NCBI RefSeq assembly: GCF_008329435.1
Contig: NZ_NPKN01000007.1
Coordinates: forward strand, 62,001 to 126,000
Direction of reading: 5' to 3'
DNA from: Rhodanobacter sp. T12-5
GTDB lineage: Bacteria; Pseudomonadota; Gammaproteobacteria; Xanthomonadales; Rhodanobacteraceae
Length of the DNA stretch: 64,000 bases
Below are positions 30,701-45,700 of this stretch, piece by piece (position 1 is the first letter of the stretch; each line of letters begins with the position of its first letter). The notes beneath the pieces are model-generated. The model ran no database searches, was not told the DNA's origin, and worked only from the letters and a program-made list of their open reading frames with translations. The position numbers and the translations under genes are program-made.

Positions 30701-33700
30701 AAAGCAACAACACGATCACCTCCACGCTGACCGCCGGCCCGGACCTGCAGGTGAAGAACCTGCAGATCACCACCACCGACGTGAAGGCAGGCGGCCTGGT
30801 CACGATCAGTTGGGAAGACTGGAACACCGGCACAAGCGCAACCGCCCTGGGCTTCAGCGACCACATCACGGTCAGCCGCGGGGACTCGGGCCTGCTGCTG
30901 CTCGACACCAGCCTGCTGTATGACCCGCAGGCCACGATCGACGGACAGGCCAACGGCCCGATCGGCGCAGGCGAGCATCGCCTGCGCAGCTTCACTTTCC
31001 GCCTGCCCGATGGCTTGAAGGGCACGGGCGATCTGGCCATCACGGTGGCCACTGACCAGAACACCGCCGGTCTTGGCGTGCTGTACGAAACCAATCTCGA
31101 CGGCACCGCCGAGGACAACAACACGGCCAATGCCAGCCTGACTTCAGCGGCGGTTGCCTACGCCGACCTGGCCGTCAGCAACGTGGTGTCCCCCGCCACA
31201 GCCATGGGTGGCACGCAGATCAAGGTCAGCTGGAACGTCAAGAACACCGGGCAGGCTGCCACCTCGAATGCCTGGACCGACCACATCATCCTGAGCACCG
31301 ATGCAACCATCGGCAACGGTGACGACATCGTCATCGGCAGCGTGCGGCACACCGGCGCCCTGGGCGTGGGCGAAGGCTATTCGCAGGCACTCATGGCCAC
31401 TTTGCCAGGGTTGCCCGACGGGCGCTACTACATCGCCATCCGCAGCGATGCCAACGGCGAGGTGCTGGAGCCGGATACGCGCGGCGACAGCACCAGCGCC
31501 GCGCAACCGATCGTGCTGGCTGCCGCCTACGCAGACCTCGGCGTGACCTCCGTCACCGCTCCGGCAACTGCCTTGAGCGGCGAGAGCGTCCGCGTGACCT
31601 GGCAGGTCAGCAACAGTGGCAATTCCGCAACCAACCTGGCGTTGTGGAACGACCGCGTCGTGCTTTCGCGCACCGGCGTGCCGTCGTCGTCGGACATCAT
31701 CCTGGCCGGCTCGGTAACGCACGCGGGCTACCTGGCGGTGGGCGACAGCTATACCGCGAGCGCCACGCTGACCCTGCCGCGCGACCTGGTCGGCGACTAC
31801 TACATCCTGGTCTACACCAACCTCAACAACGTGGTCGACGAAAACGGTCGCAACGGGAACAACAGCGCCTACAGCCAGTTGCTGAAGATCTCGCTCTCGC
31901 CCTCGGCCAACCTCACGGTAACCGACATCAGTGGTCCGACCGACGCACGACCGGGCGACAACGTCAGCCTGACCTATGTGGCCCACAACCTGGGCAACGC
32001 CGATGTCCCGGGCACCTGGCGCGACCGCATCTTCCTGGAGAACAGCAACGGGCAGCGGTTCGAGGTCGCCAATCGCTTCTACACCGACGGCCTCGCGGCC
32101 GGTGCCAGCGCGCTGCGCAACGTCAGCTTCACGCTGCCCGCCAACTTCGTCGAAGGCAGCTATACCTGGGTGGTCACCACCGACACCGACAACACCGTCT
32201 ACGAGCGCGACGGCGAAGGCGACAACCTGGCGCGGGGCGGGACTGCCCTGACCGTGGCCCGTCCGGATCTTGCCGTGAGCACGGTGACCGGCCCGAGCCT
32301 GGTGCAATCCGGCTCGACGATCCATGTCGACTGGACGGTCACCAACCATGGTGGCCTCGCCTCCACAGGCTGGGTGGATCGGATCTACATTTCGCACAAT
32401 GGCGCGCTCACACAGTTTGCCGAAGTGGCACACGCCGGCCCGCTGGACAAGGGCGCCAGCTACACCGCCGGTGCCGACCTTGCGCTGCCGCTGGCCTACG
32501 ACGGCGAATACGCCATCGTCGTGGTCACCGACGCAGCCCACGCGCTGGACGAGCACTCCCGCACCGACGACACCGGCCAGCAGGCGCTGACCGTACAACT
32601 GGCGCCCCACGCCGATCTTGCAGTGGGCGCCGTGCAGGCGCCGACCTCCCTGATTGCCGACCCGGCCACGCTCGACGTGAGCTGGACGGTGACCAATCAG
32701 GGGACCGGCGCGGGCCTCGCTGGCCAATGGACCGACAACGTCATCCTCTCCACCGATGACGTGCTCGGCAACGGCGACGACCGCGTGCTGGGCACCGTCC
32801 TGCACGACGGCGCGCTAGCCGTCGGCGACTCCTATACCGGGCACCTCAGCACCCTGCTGCCACCCGGCACCACCGGGCACTACAAGCTGTTCGTGGTGGC
32901 CGATTCGGCAGCGGTCGTATTCGAGAACGGCGCGCGCGCCAACAACGTACTGGAGGCCGACCACGCCATCGACGTGATGCCCCAGCCATACTCCGACCTG
33001 CAGGTGCAGTCCGTCACCACGCAGGGCGCAGCAACCAGCGGCCAGCCGCTCACCGTGAGCTGGAGCGTAGTCAACAACGGTATCGGCATCACCGACACCG
33101 CGCAGTGGACGGACCACGTCTGGCTGAGCAGCAATCCCGACGGCACCGGCTCGATCGTGAACCTGGGGTCGGCCGACCACATCGGCCAGCTTGCCGTTGG
33201 CGACACCTATAGCCGAAGCATCACGGTCAACTTGCCCAACGGCATCCAGGGCAACTATTACCTCAACGTACGCACGGGCGGGCCGTTCGAGTTCATCTAT
33301 GGCAACAACGACGTTGGCCACAGTGCAGCGGTGCCGGTCCAGCTTGCGCCTTCTCCCGACCTGGCCGTGCAATCGGTCAGCCTGCCGGAGACGGCGCAGG
33401 AAGGTGCCCTGGTCGACATCGCCTGGACTGTCGTCAACCAGGGGGCAGCGAACGCCGTCGGCCCGTGGGTCGATACCGTCAAGCTGGTTCCCGCCGATGG
33501 CAACGGCTCGGCGGTCGTGCTGGGCAATTTCACCTATGACCGCCCACTGTCGCCCGGCATCGCCTACACCCGCACCGAGCAGGTGCGCCTGCCCTCCAGG
33601 ATCGAAGGGCTCTACCGCATCGAGGTGGTCACCAACTCCGGTGGCAATAACGATGTCTACGAATACGGTACGGCAAGTCAGAACAACGTCCTGATCTCGT

Positions 33701-36700
33701 CCGACGCGTTGCAAGTCAGCCTCTTGAGCCGCCCGGATCTGCAGGTCGGCAACGTGGTGGTGCCCGACCACGTCGCCGCCGGCACCAGCATGGCCATCCA
33801 GTACACGGTGACCAATCTGGGTTCCGTCCCGGCCAACGGTCGCTGGCGCGACAAGGTATACCTCTCGCTCGACGGCACCTTGAGTGGTGACGACAAGCTG
33901 GTCGGCGTATACGACAACAACAGTGCGCTCGCACCGACGGAAAGCTATTCCAACACCAGCGGCACCATCGACATCCCGATCACTTACCGCGGGGACGTCT
34001 ACCTGATCGTCGTCGCCGATGGCGACAACGCCATCGACGAGTACCCGAACAACGGCAACAACGCAAAGGCCGCACATTTCTATGTCGACCCGGTGCCCTT
34101 CTCCGACCTGGTCACCAGCGACGTGGTCGCACCGGACCAGGCCGTGCACGGCGCCACCATTGACGTGCGCTACAAGGTCAGCAATCTGGGGAGCGCCACC
34201 ACGCGGGGCGTAAGCGCCGACGTCAACAGCTGGACCGACACCGTCTGGCTGGCCAAGGACCCGCGCCGTCCCGGTGCCTACAAGGGCGATGTGCTGCTCG
34301 GCTCGATCAAGCACACCGGCAACCTCGCCATCGGCGAGGACTACCTGGGTGACCTGCAAGTCACCATTCCCGACGGCACCCTGAGCGGGCAGTACTACGT
34401 CACCGTCTGGTCCGACGCCTACGACACCATTCTGGAAGACACGCTCGCCTCCAACATCAACCCGGACGATCCCAGCCAGGTCGACAACGACAACTACAAG
34501 GCTCGTGCCATCAGCGTGCTCGGCATCACCCCGCCGGACCTGGTGGTGACCGAGGTCAACGCGCCGGCGAGCATCGACGCCGGAACCACCCTCAGCTTCA
34601 GTTATACCGTGCAGAACCAGGGCGACCTGTTCGACGGCGACTGGACGGATACGGTCTATGTGGCCGACAACGCCGACCTCAGCAAAGCCAAGCACATCTG
34701 GACCCTTGGCAGCTACACGCAGAAGCGCGCACTCAACAACGGCGAAAAGTACACTGTCAACCAGACGGTGCAGTTGGCACCATCCATCACCGGCAGCTAC
34801 ATCATCGTCCAGACCGATGCGCTCCAGCAGGTGCGCGAGGTCAGCAACGCCAACAATGCAACGTCAGCCGCGTCGGTCGTCACGCCGCATCCGGCGGACC
34901 TGCAGGTCACCGCGGTGCAATGCCAGCCGCAAAACTACTCCGGCGAACTGACGTCGATCAGCTGGACCGTCACCAACCACGGCGAGGCCGTATGGCCGTC
35001 GACCGCGCGCTGGCAGGATTCGGTGTACATCAGCACCGACCCGACCTTCATTCCCAGCCGGGCGACCCTGCTGGGCCTGTTCGAGCATGACAACAGCAAC
35101 GGCCTGGCCGCGGGCGCCAGCTATACGACCACGGCCAACGTGCGCCTGCCAGCCGGCACGGATGGGCGTTACTACATCTACGTCATCACGGACAGCGAAC
35201 GGCACGATCCGGATTTCCACCGCAATCCTGCCGAAGAAATCACCACCGGCGGCTTCAACAGCAACGCGCTTTCGTTCTACCGCACGTCGGCATACGAAGG
35301 TGCGCGCAACGACAACAACCTCGGAGGCAGCCCGCTCGACATCACCTACCGCGAAGCGGACCTGCAGATCGGCTCGGTCACCATCGACAACGACGCGCCC
35401 AAGTCGGGCGACCTGGTCACCGTCACCTGGACGGTGACCAACCAGGGCACGCGTGCGACGCGCACCAACGCGTGGTACGACGGCGTATACCTGTCCAACG
35501 ACGACTCGCTCGACAGCAGCGATTTCGCACTGATCGAGGGCGGCTACTACAACCCGGGTTGCGTGCAGCAAATCTCCCTCTTCGATGCGAATGGCCAACC
35601 GCGTTTCCTGCTGCCTGGCGAGTCGTACACGCAATCGGCCACCTTCCACCTGCCGCAATCGATCAGCGGCGACTTCCACATCATCGTCAAAGCGGATACT
35701 TCGACCGTCGCCGACAACGACGAACCGAGCACCATCCGTTCCGACCTGCGCGGAGTCAGCGGCAGCGGCCCGGGCGCCGTGCTGGAGTTCCGTGACGAGG
35801 GCAACAACGTTGCCTCGCTCGCGCTGCCGATCACGCTGGCCACGCCACCGGACCTGCAGGTGGCCCAGGTCACCGCACCGGTATCGGTGATTGCCGGCCA
35901 GAAATTCGACGTCGACTACAGCGTGCTCAACGCCGGCGGCACCACGCCCGGCGGCCAGACCAGCTGGAACGATTTGATCTATCTCTCCCGCGACCGTTTC
36001 CTTGATGTCAACCAGGACTGCTACCTCGGCTACCTGTCGCACAGCGGCGGTCTCGCCGCCGGCGGCACCTATGACGGCCACTTCGAGATCACCGCACCCG
36101 GCGACCTCGAGGGCCCCTACTACGTGTTCGTCATCACCGACCCGGCGCGTGCCTTCGGCAGCGGAGCCTACGGCAAGGTCCGCGAGTTCGGCTACGACCA
36201 GAACAACGCCACCGCCGCGGCCCAGCCGATGCTGGTGGAAACGCCGCCACCGGCCGACCTCAAGGTCGTCGATGTCAGCGTTCCCGCGCAGGCCACGGTG
36301 GGCACGCCGGTCACCGTCACCTATTCGGTCACCAACGATTCGAGCAACACCGCCCACGGTCACTGGACCGACGCGATCTACCTGTCGCAGGACAACGGCT
36401 GGGACATCGGCGACATCCTGCTCGGCAAGGTCAACCATTCCGGCGACGTCGCCGGTGGTGCCAGCTACACCGGTACGCTCACGGCCAACCTGCCGCCGCT
36501 GAAGGACGGCAGCTGGCGCATCGTGGTACGTCCGGACCTGTACAACGAGGTCTACGAAGGCGACATCAGCTACGGTCCTACCGGACTGGTGATGGCCCCG
36601 GGCGAGGCGAACAACCTCACCGCGTCGGCGTCGAGCATCCAGACCCAGGTGCCGCAGATCGCGGTAGCCAGCCCCACCGCGATCACGCTGTCGGACGGCC

Positions 36701-39700
36701 AGACCCTGCTCTACAAGGTCAGCGTGGCGGCCGGGCAGACCCTGCGCGTCTTGCTCGATTCGACCGCGGCCAGCGGCGACAACGAGCTGTTCGTGCGCTA
36801 TGGCGACATCCCCACCGGCTTCGCCTACGACGCGGCGTACACCAACGCGGCCTCGGCCGACCAGCAGGCCCTGATCCCCAGCACCCAGGCCGGCGACTAC
36901 TACATCCTGGTGCGCTCGCGCAGCGGCAATGCCGTGCCCGCGATCCTGCGCGCCGATCTGCTGCCGCTGTCGATCACGAAGGTCACGCCCGACAACGGCG
37001 GCGTCAGCGACGATGACCACCGCTGGGTCACGCTGGACATCTACGGCTCCAGCTTCCAGGCCGGCGCGATCGTCAAGCTGACCCGGCCAGGCGTGTACCA
37101 GGCCGAGCCGGAACGCTGGCAGGTGTTGGACGCCACGCACATCCGCGCCGTGTTCGACACGCGCGCCTTCCCGCTCGGCCTGTACGACGTCACCGTCGTC
37201 AACCCCGACGGCCACAGCGTCACCGAGGCCGACCGCTACCTGGTCCAGCGCGGCATCGAGGACGACGTCACCATCGGCATCGGCGGCCCGCGCAATCTCG
37301 AACCGGGCGACGCTGCGACATACACCGTGTCGCTGCAGAGCCTCACCAACGTCGACACGCCCTACGTGCGCTTCGACGTCGGCGCGGTCGAGATGGGCTA
37401 CAACCATTATCTGCTCGACGGACTGGACCTGCCCTACGCCCTGTTCGGTTCCAACGTCGGCGGCTCACCGTTCGGCAATACCGCCAATGCACCGGCCAAC
37501 ACGCAGAGCTACGGCCAGACGCCGGGCAGCCAGCCGCGCAGCGACATCCCGTGGGCCTCGCTGGATGGCACCGAAAACACCAGCGGGTACAACCTGGCGC
37601 CGGGCTATGCGTTCGACGTGGCCGCGCACGGCTTCGTCGGCATGAACTTCCGGCTGCAGACCTATCCGGGTCTGACCGCGTGGATCAACGGCGATTTCAA
37701 TACCCTGCGCGATGCCCTGTACGCCACGCACCCGGACTGGAAGGCACAAGGAATCCTCGATGCCGGCGTAAGCGGGCTGGACAATATCCAGCAGGGACTT
37801 GCCGCACGCTTCCTGAACCCGGACGACCGCGCGCTCGAAAAAATAGAAGCGCTGTCCGAGTCGTTCGAAATGAACGTGGTGGCTTCCGCCACCGCCCTGA
37901 CCCGTGACGAGTTCATCGCCGAGCAGACCCAGTACGCCTTGCGCCTGCGCGATGCCGTGCTCGCGGACGCGAACGCGCCCAGCAATCTGGCGGTATTGGC
38001 AGCCGACGCCACGCAATGGGTCAACGGCTGGCTGGCTTCGCTGGAAGCCTGCGGCATGCTGCGCCCGGCCGACCAGGCACCGCCGATCTCGACCAATCCG
38101 CAGGTGGTCAGCCTCAACGCCACGCTGGCCGCCGGCATCCTGATGTCCAAGGGCGGCGACAGCTATCGCACCCAGGCCGACATCCTCGGCTTCTTCGCCA
38201 AGGTGCAGCAATGGTATGGGGATACCGCGCAGTACGCCGGCGACCCGAACGCGGCGACCGGTGCGATCGATCATTACGAAACGCGTACCGACTCCGATGG
38301 CGATGAAATCGAGGTGCCGGTGCCGGCGCTCGCCAACCCGGCAGATTACGATCAGCACGCCGGCCGCACGCTGCAGTTTGAGAATTTCCGCATCTTCGTC
38401 GGCGGCCAGGCCGAGCTTGAATACCTGCGCGACCAAGGGCTGCTCGACGACAAATTCAACCCGCTGCCCGCCAAGGGCCTGAACCTCGCCCAGTACCTGC
38501 AGTTGGTCGCGCGCCAGAGCAACGTCGGCGACACCGCGATCAGCGTGCAGGGTCCGCAGGGCCAGGCCATGGCCGCGGACGGCAGCATCTACGTGCCGGC
38601 CGCCACGCCGCTGCCTTACAGCTTCGCCTTCAGCAATCCGGGTACGCAGGGTGTCGGCCAGATCCGCATCGTCTCGCAGCTCGATCCGAATCTGGACCCG
38701 CGCTCGCTGCGCCTGGGTGACCTCAAGATCGGCGACATCAACATCCACGTGCCAGCCGATCGCGCCAACTTCCAGGGCGACTTCGACTTCAGCGGCAGCA
38801 AGGGCTTCATCCTGCGCGTGAGCGCGGGCATCGACGTCGAATCGCATACGGCCACCTGGCTGTTGCAGGCGATCGACCCGGCCACCGGCGAGGTGATGAA
38901 GAACCTCAACCGTGCGCTGCTCGTTCCCACCACCGGCTCCCAGCCGGCGGGCGGCTTCGTCAGCTACACCGTGGCCGCCGCAGCCGATGCCGCATCCGGC
39001 GCCCACATCGCCACCGCCGCGCGCATCTTCTTCGACGATACGCCGCCGATCGACAGCACCACCGTGACCACCACGCTGGACGCCACGGCGCCCACGACCA
39101 AGGTGGAAGTGACCTCCACAGGGACCGACGCGCAAGGCGCGCCGACCTTCGACGTCAAGTGGACGGCGACCGACGACGCCAGCGGCATCCGCTACGTCAC
39201 CGTCTATGTCGCCACCGACGGCGGCGACTTCAAGATCTGGCAGCGCCAGCTCGGCCTGGACCAGACCCACGCGACCTTCACAGGCGAAGCCGGCCACCAT
39301 TACGAGTTCCTCGCCGCGGCCACCGACAACGCCGGCAACCGCGAAGCGGCCATGGTCACCAACGCGGTACTGCCCGACGACGGCAGCCGCCAGCAGGTGC
39401 TCGACGGCTTGGGCGTCACCCCTGGCGTAGAGCAGAGCGCGCAGGTGTCGCAGGCACCGGCCGACCGCAGCTACGCCGAAAACACGCTGTTCCAGCAGGC
39501 CACCCAGCTGTTGCCGGGCCAGGTCGCCAGCGTCGGCGCCGGCGACCTGCGCAACGTGCTGGCACCGTTCGCAGCACGCGGCTTCGCGGATGGTTTTGCC
39601 ACCGGCGCGGCCGACATCGGCGCGATGGCGATGGTGCAACTGGCCGATGGATCGGTGCTGGTCAGTGCCGGCGCGGAGCGCAATGAGGTGTTTCGCTACG

Positions 39701-42700
39701 ACGTACACGGCGGCCACAGCACCACGCCGCTGTTCACGCTCGATGCGCCCGTGCTCGACATGGCCGTCGATGCACTCGGCCAGCTGTGGGTGATGACCGG
39801 CAACGAGCTGCTGCAGGTCGACGCAGCCAGTGGCGCGATCGTGCGTCGCCTGCACGGTCCCGGCGACCAGCCGCTGACGCACGCGCTGGCAATCCAGCCC
39901 GGCACCGGCGACATCTACGTCTCCGCCGGCGACGGCATCGATGTGTTCCACCCCGACCAGACCGATCCCAGTCTGGCCTGGCAGCACTTCAGCAACACCC
40001 GCGTGGGCGATCTGGCCTTCGGTCCCGACGGCCGCCTGTGGGGCGTGCGCTGGACAGGCAGCGACATTACCGCTGCCGATCCGAATGGCAGCACCGACAT
40101 CGTCAGCTTCCCGATGAGCGGCGCCACGCTGGGCCGGGCGGAGCTCGAATACCGCCTTGCCGGCGTGGTCGACTCGATCGCCTTCGGCCAACCGGGCAGC
40201 CTGCTCGATGGCCTGCTGTTCGCCTCCGGCGGCTTGAACCAGCACGTGCAGGTGGACGGCGTCGCCGACACCACGCATGGTTCCTCCGTATGGATGATCG
40301 CACTCGACTCGCGCCGTGTACTGCAGGTCGCCGGCGGCGGCACGCAGGGCGAAGCGCTGCTCACCACGGCTGACGGCCGCATCCTGGTAGCGCAGACCAA
40401 CCACGTCGACGAGATTGCACCCGCGCAAGCGCCCAAGATCATCGCCACCAGCGTGCCCGATGGCGCCCTGGTGCCATTGCCGTTGGGCGAAATCGCGGTG
40501 CAGTTCGATCAGGACATGTGGCTGGGCACCAACCCGCAGGATGCCTCCAGCATCTACGACGTGGCCAACTACAGTTTGCTGCCCGACGGCACGAACGCCG
40601 CGGCCATCAACCCGGCCAGTGTGCGCTGGGATGCGGCCACGCACACCGCCTACCTCGACGTAAGCGGTTTGCAGGCCGGCCACTACCAGCTGACCATCAG
40701 CGGCAGCCTGCGCAGCAGCATGCAGCTGGCGATCGGCCAGGACACCATCACCGGTTTCACCGCGCTGCTCAACATGAGCTCGCAGGTGCACCTGAGTTTC
40801 AGCCACACCCGCTCCAACCAGGCTACTGGTGAAGTCAGCTACGACGTCAGCCTCACCAATGTCGGCACCGACGACCTCGATGGTCCATTGATGCTGCTGC
40901 TCGACCCGGGTGCCTACTTCGGCGACAGCATCACTGGTGCCACCCAGGGCAACGGCGACCAGGCCGACCTGTGGGTGCTCGACCTCACCAGCGCATTGCA
41001 GGCCCTCGGTGGCAAACTCGCCGCCGGTGCCACGCTGGCCGACCAGACCGTCACGGTCGTCCCGGCGAGCGCCTTCGGCGGCCCAGGCAGCTTGCCGGAA
41101 CTGGCCAAGTTCGACCTGGGCCACGGCGTCTACGCCGTGCCGCAGGCCAACCTGCCGCCGAGCCTTGGGCTGGTGCTGGCCCCTGCCACTGACGGAACCG
41201 ACGGCGGCGATGCGACCGTCCCGGTCATCGACTACTCGGCCGACACCTTCCCGACCACTGCCACGGTCGGCCAGCCTTGGACGGCGCAGGTTGACGCGCT
41301 CGATCCCGACGGCACCGTGTTCCACTGGCAGCTCGTGCAGGCGCCCGCCGGTGTCACGCTGACGCCAGCCAACGGCACCACCGTCGGCGCAGACGGCTAT
41401 TACCACGCCACCGCTACGCTCAGCTGGACGCCCGGAGCCAACGCACCTGCCGACAGCGTGATCGTGCTGCGCGTGCAGGACAGCCGCGGCGGCGTGGCCC
41501 TGCGCACCTTCCACCTGCCCGTCGCGGGAGGCAACCACGCACCGACGCTGTCGCCAATCGGCACCATCACGCTGAACGAAGGCCAGTCGCTCTCCCTGCC
41601 GCTCGCCGCGGGCGACGCCGATGGCGACCTGGTCACGCTGGCCATCGCCAACTTGCCGGCGGGTGCGTCTTTCGACGCCCGCACGGGTCTTCTTTCCTGG
41701 ACCCCTGGCTACGACCAGGCAGGCATCTTCCACGACGTCACGGTCACCGTCAGCGACGGCAAGACGACCACCCGCCAGCAGTTCGACATCATCGTCGCGC
41801 AGGCGCAGCCGGCGCCGGCACTCGCGCCCATCGCAGCGCAGATCCTGCGTGAAGGCGAGGCCTTCGGCCTGCAGCTCAACGGCCAGTTGCCCGGCGGTGT
41901 CACCTTCGCCGACGGCACCACGGTCGACTTGCGCTACAGCGCTCCACTCCTGCCCGGCGGCATGACGCTCAACACCGACACCGGCTGGCTCGCCTGGACG
42001 CCGGGCTACGACCAGCACGGCAACTTCAACGTGGCGGTCACGCTCACCGCGACCTACACCTTGCCCGACGGCAGCTTGGTGACGCGTAGCGCCACCCGGA
42101 CGCTCGCCCTCAACGTGCTCAACGCCAACGGCGCGCCTGTGTTCGACGCCAATGTCGGCGACAGCTGGAACCTTCTCGAAGGCCAGCCACTGAGCATCAG
42201 CGTGTTCGCCTTCGACCCCGACAATCCCGGTTTTGCACCCAAGATCCGTCTGGCGCCCGGTGGCCAGGCAGTGCAGCAGGAGTCGGATGCGCCCGCCACG
42301 GTCAGCTACCAGGTGCTGGGCTTGCCCGACGGCGCAAGCTTCGACCCGGACACCCTGGAAATCCTCTGGACGCCGGGCTACGCCCAAGCCGGCACCTACC
42401 ACGTCACGGTGATCGCCACCGACGATGGCGATGGCACCGGCACGCCGGCGGTCAGCCAGGTCACGATCCCCATCGTGGTTGCCGACACCAACCGCGCACC
42501 GGTCATCGCGCCGATCGGCAACGCCTTCGTCGACAAGGGCGCCACGCTCGACATCCCGATCGACATCGCCGACGTGGACGGCAACCCCATCCAGCTCACC
42601 TTCGACGGGCTGCCGCCGTTCGCCACTTACACCCAAAATCCGTCCAGCGGCGACGGCCACATCACCGGCACGCTCCATTTCGCGCCGGGCGACAACGACC

Positions 42701-45700
42701 GCGGCGACTACACCATCACCGTGGCCGCCCGCGACAACGGCGATGGCGACCCGGCCCGCGTGCTGGCCAGCTCGGTCAGTTTCGTGGTCACCGCGCGCAG
42801 CGCCAGCGAGCCGCCGGTGTTCACCCTGCCCACGCAGATCGTGGCCGTCGCCGGCCAGCCGATCAGCCTGCCGATCACGGTCAGCGACGCCGACCAGGAT
42901 GCGCTCTCCTTCAGCGCCACCGGGCTGCCGCTCGGCGCGCAGATCACGCCGCAGACCCAGTACGGCCGGGCGATCCTCACCTGGACGCCGAGCACCGACG
43001 ACATCGGCGGTCACGACATCGTGTTCACCGTCACCGACAGCGGCCTGCCGCCGCAGGATGCCGGCTACACCAACCCGGCCAACCCGGTGCCGAACGTGAC
43101 GACGCACACCGTGCGCATCGTGGTGCGTGCGGCCGACGTGCCGCCGCAGTTGCTCGGCCTGCAACTCAACGGCCAGGCCGTGGCCGACAGCACCGACCCG
43201 ACCGTGCCGGTGCAGCTGACCGCCACCGAGGGCACGCCGCTCGCGCTCGACCTGTTCGCCAACGACACCGACGCCGACCTGATCAACTGGACCGCCACCG
43301 GCCTGCCACCGGGAATGCAGCTGAGCGTGCCCGCCGGTGCCAACGGCAACCGCGCCACACTGAGCTGGACGCCGGGCCTGTTCGCCGCGCAAAGCGACAA
43401 CGTGGGCGGTGCCAGCCCCGGCACCTACCGCTTCGCCCTCACCGGCAGCGACGGCAGCGCAAGTTTCGTGCGCCATTTCGAAGTGCACGTGACCAACGTC
43501 GACCAGGCGCCGGTGATCCTGCCGATGCCGCTGCAACTGGTGAACGAAGGCGGCACGCTCTCCTTCACCGTGCGCACCTTCGACGCCGACGGCGACCCGC
43601 TCAACGCCAGCCTGGTCTACGACGACACCACCCCGCCCGGCATCGCCTTCGACCCGACAACCGGCTACTTCGAGTGGACGCCCGGCTACGGCGTGATCGA
43701 CAACGCCAGCGCCGACAACCGCGACTTCAGCTTCACCTTCAAAACCACCGACGGCACGCTCGCCACCACGCGGATCGTGCACGTGCGCGTGTTCGACAGC
43801 AACCGCGCGCCCACCCTCGGCGTGGCCAACCACCTAGCCGTGGTCGGCCAGACGCTGACCCTGCCCGTCCACTTCGGCGGCAGCGCCAGCGATGGCTTGA
43901 CGGTCACTGACCCGGACGGCGCGACGCAGACCGACGGCCTGACCGTGAGCGTCCTCGGCCTGCCCGAGGGCGCCAGTTACGACGCCCAGGCCAAGGTTTT
44001 CGTGTGGACGCCGGGTCCCGGCCAAGTGGGCGACGTCGTCATCACGGCCCAGGTCAGCGATGGCCACGCCACCACGCAGCAAACCTTCGTCGTCCGCGTG
44101 GGTGCCGACGGGAGCGCCAACGCGCCCAGTGTGCTCATCGACAGCGTCCCCAGCACCCCGGCACTCCCCGGCCAGTCGGTGCTGGTCACCGTGCGCGCGA
44201 GCAGCTTCGGCGCCATCGCCAGTGTCATCGCCCAGGTGCGCGGCACCGGCCTGGGTACCGACACGTGGCAGACCGTGGCGCTCGATAGTTCCGGTCGCTT
44301 CCATGTGCAGGCTACCCAGCCCGGCCTGATCGACGTACGCGTGATCGCCACCGACACCGACGGCAATACCCGCACGCTGGACAGGCAACTGCGCATCAAG
44401 GACCCCGCCGACACCGGTGCCCCCGCGCTTGCGTGGACCGGCGTCCTGCAGGGCGCCACGCTCGATGGCCGTCCGCTCGACATCACCAGCCCCGCCGCCC
44501 TGCAAGCCTCGCTCGATGAACTGCAGGCCATGGGCTACCGGCTGCAGATCGCAGCGGCCGGCAGCGACCAGTGGCAGACACTCGCCGAGCAGTCGCTCGA
44601 CGCCGCCACCATCGACCAGCAACTGGCGCTCGCCAGCCTCGATCCCGCCGCCTTCAACAATGGCGTGTACCAGCTGCGCCTGACCGCGTGGGATCTGGCC
44701 GGCCGCACCAGCGAGATCGATGCGCGCGTCATTATCGACACCGCGCAGAAGACCGCGCCCGCGGCCAGCACCACCGACGCGACCTACATGCTCGGCGGCC
44801 ATGCCTTCGCGCTCCAGCGCACTCTGGGCAGCGGCGACTTCGGCAACTGGGCCATTGCCGGCTTCGACAGCCACCTGACTACCGATCAGAGCGCCACCAC
44901 CGCCAGCGGCGCTAGCGCCGCCTGGACGGTCGGCGCACGCCTGTGGCTGACCCTGCCCGCGAGTTTGACCTCACCGCAGGCATCAACCCACTTGAGCTTC
45001 ACCCTCGACGTCGTCGGTACCCCGCTGGACACCTCGCCGGCTGCGCCCATCGTCTATCGCGCGAGCTTCGGAAACGATCAGGGCTGGCAGCTTGAGGCCG
45101 TCGACGGCAGTCACCTGCAACGCATGGGTGACCGTCTGTACGACGAACTCACCGGCCTGCCCTGGACACCCAGCGGCTATCAGTTGACCGCGCCAGACGG
45201 CACGATCTACGCGCTCGACACTGCTGGCAAAGTCACCGCCGTGACCTTCGCCGACGGCATGCAATGGCTGGTCTCCGATACCGGCATCGCCCTGGTCGGT
45301 GGCGACGCCTCTGCACGCATCAACATCCTGCGCGACAGCCAGGGTCGCATCGCCCGCATCGCCGGCCCGACCGACGCCGCCGGCACCACCCGTACCGTCG
45401 TCTACCGCTACGACACGGCAGGCCGTCTCGTCCTCGCCCGCGCTCTGGGCGGCAACGATTTCGGCACGCCGTACGGTTACGACACCCAAGGTGCGCCCTT
45501 CACCGACGTGCTCGCCGCCAACCTGGGCACCGCCGCAAGCTGGCAAGGCAGCAGCACGGCCAACACGTGGGCCGGCACTCTGACGAGCGGCGAAACCACG
45601 GCACTCGGTTTCACCGTCCGCGACAGCGAACTGGCTTCCACCATCAAGGTGCCGGGCGAGCAAGGTGCGCTGATCCTCGCCATCAGCGTGAGCCTGAGCG

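Noticed and set aside
19354..36500. Other long minus-strand frames (for example 19354-21204, 21409-23133, 32815-34695, 34864-37407)
   Set aside because: They share the same antisense frame logic and show no domain signatures; the plus-strand frame has clear repeated beta-sandwich domains throughout.
37465..43833. A 2,122-codon open frame on the minus strand opposite the giant gene
   Set aside because: It is antisense to a high-GC, Asp/Gly/Thr-rich coding region where stop codons are rare in the complementary frame. The translation is His/Arg/Val/Gly-rich with no recognisable domain and no ribosome-binding site.
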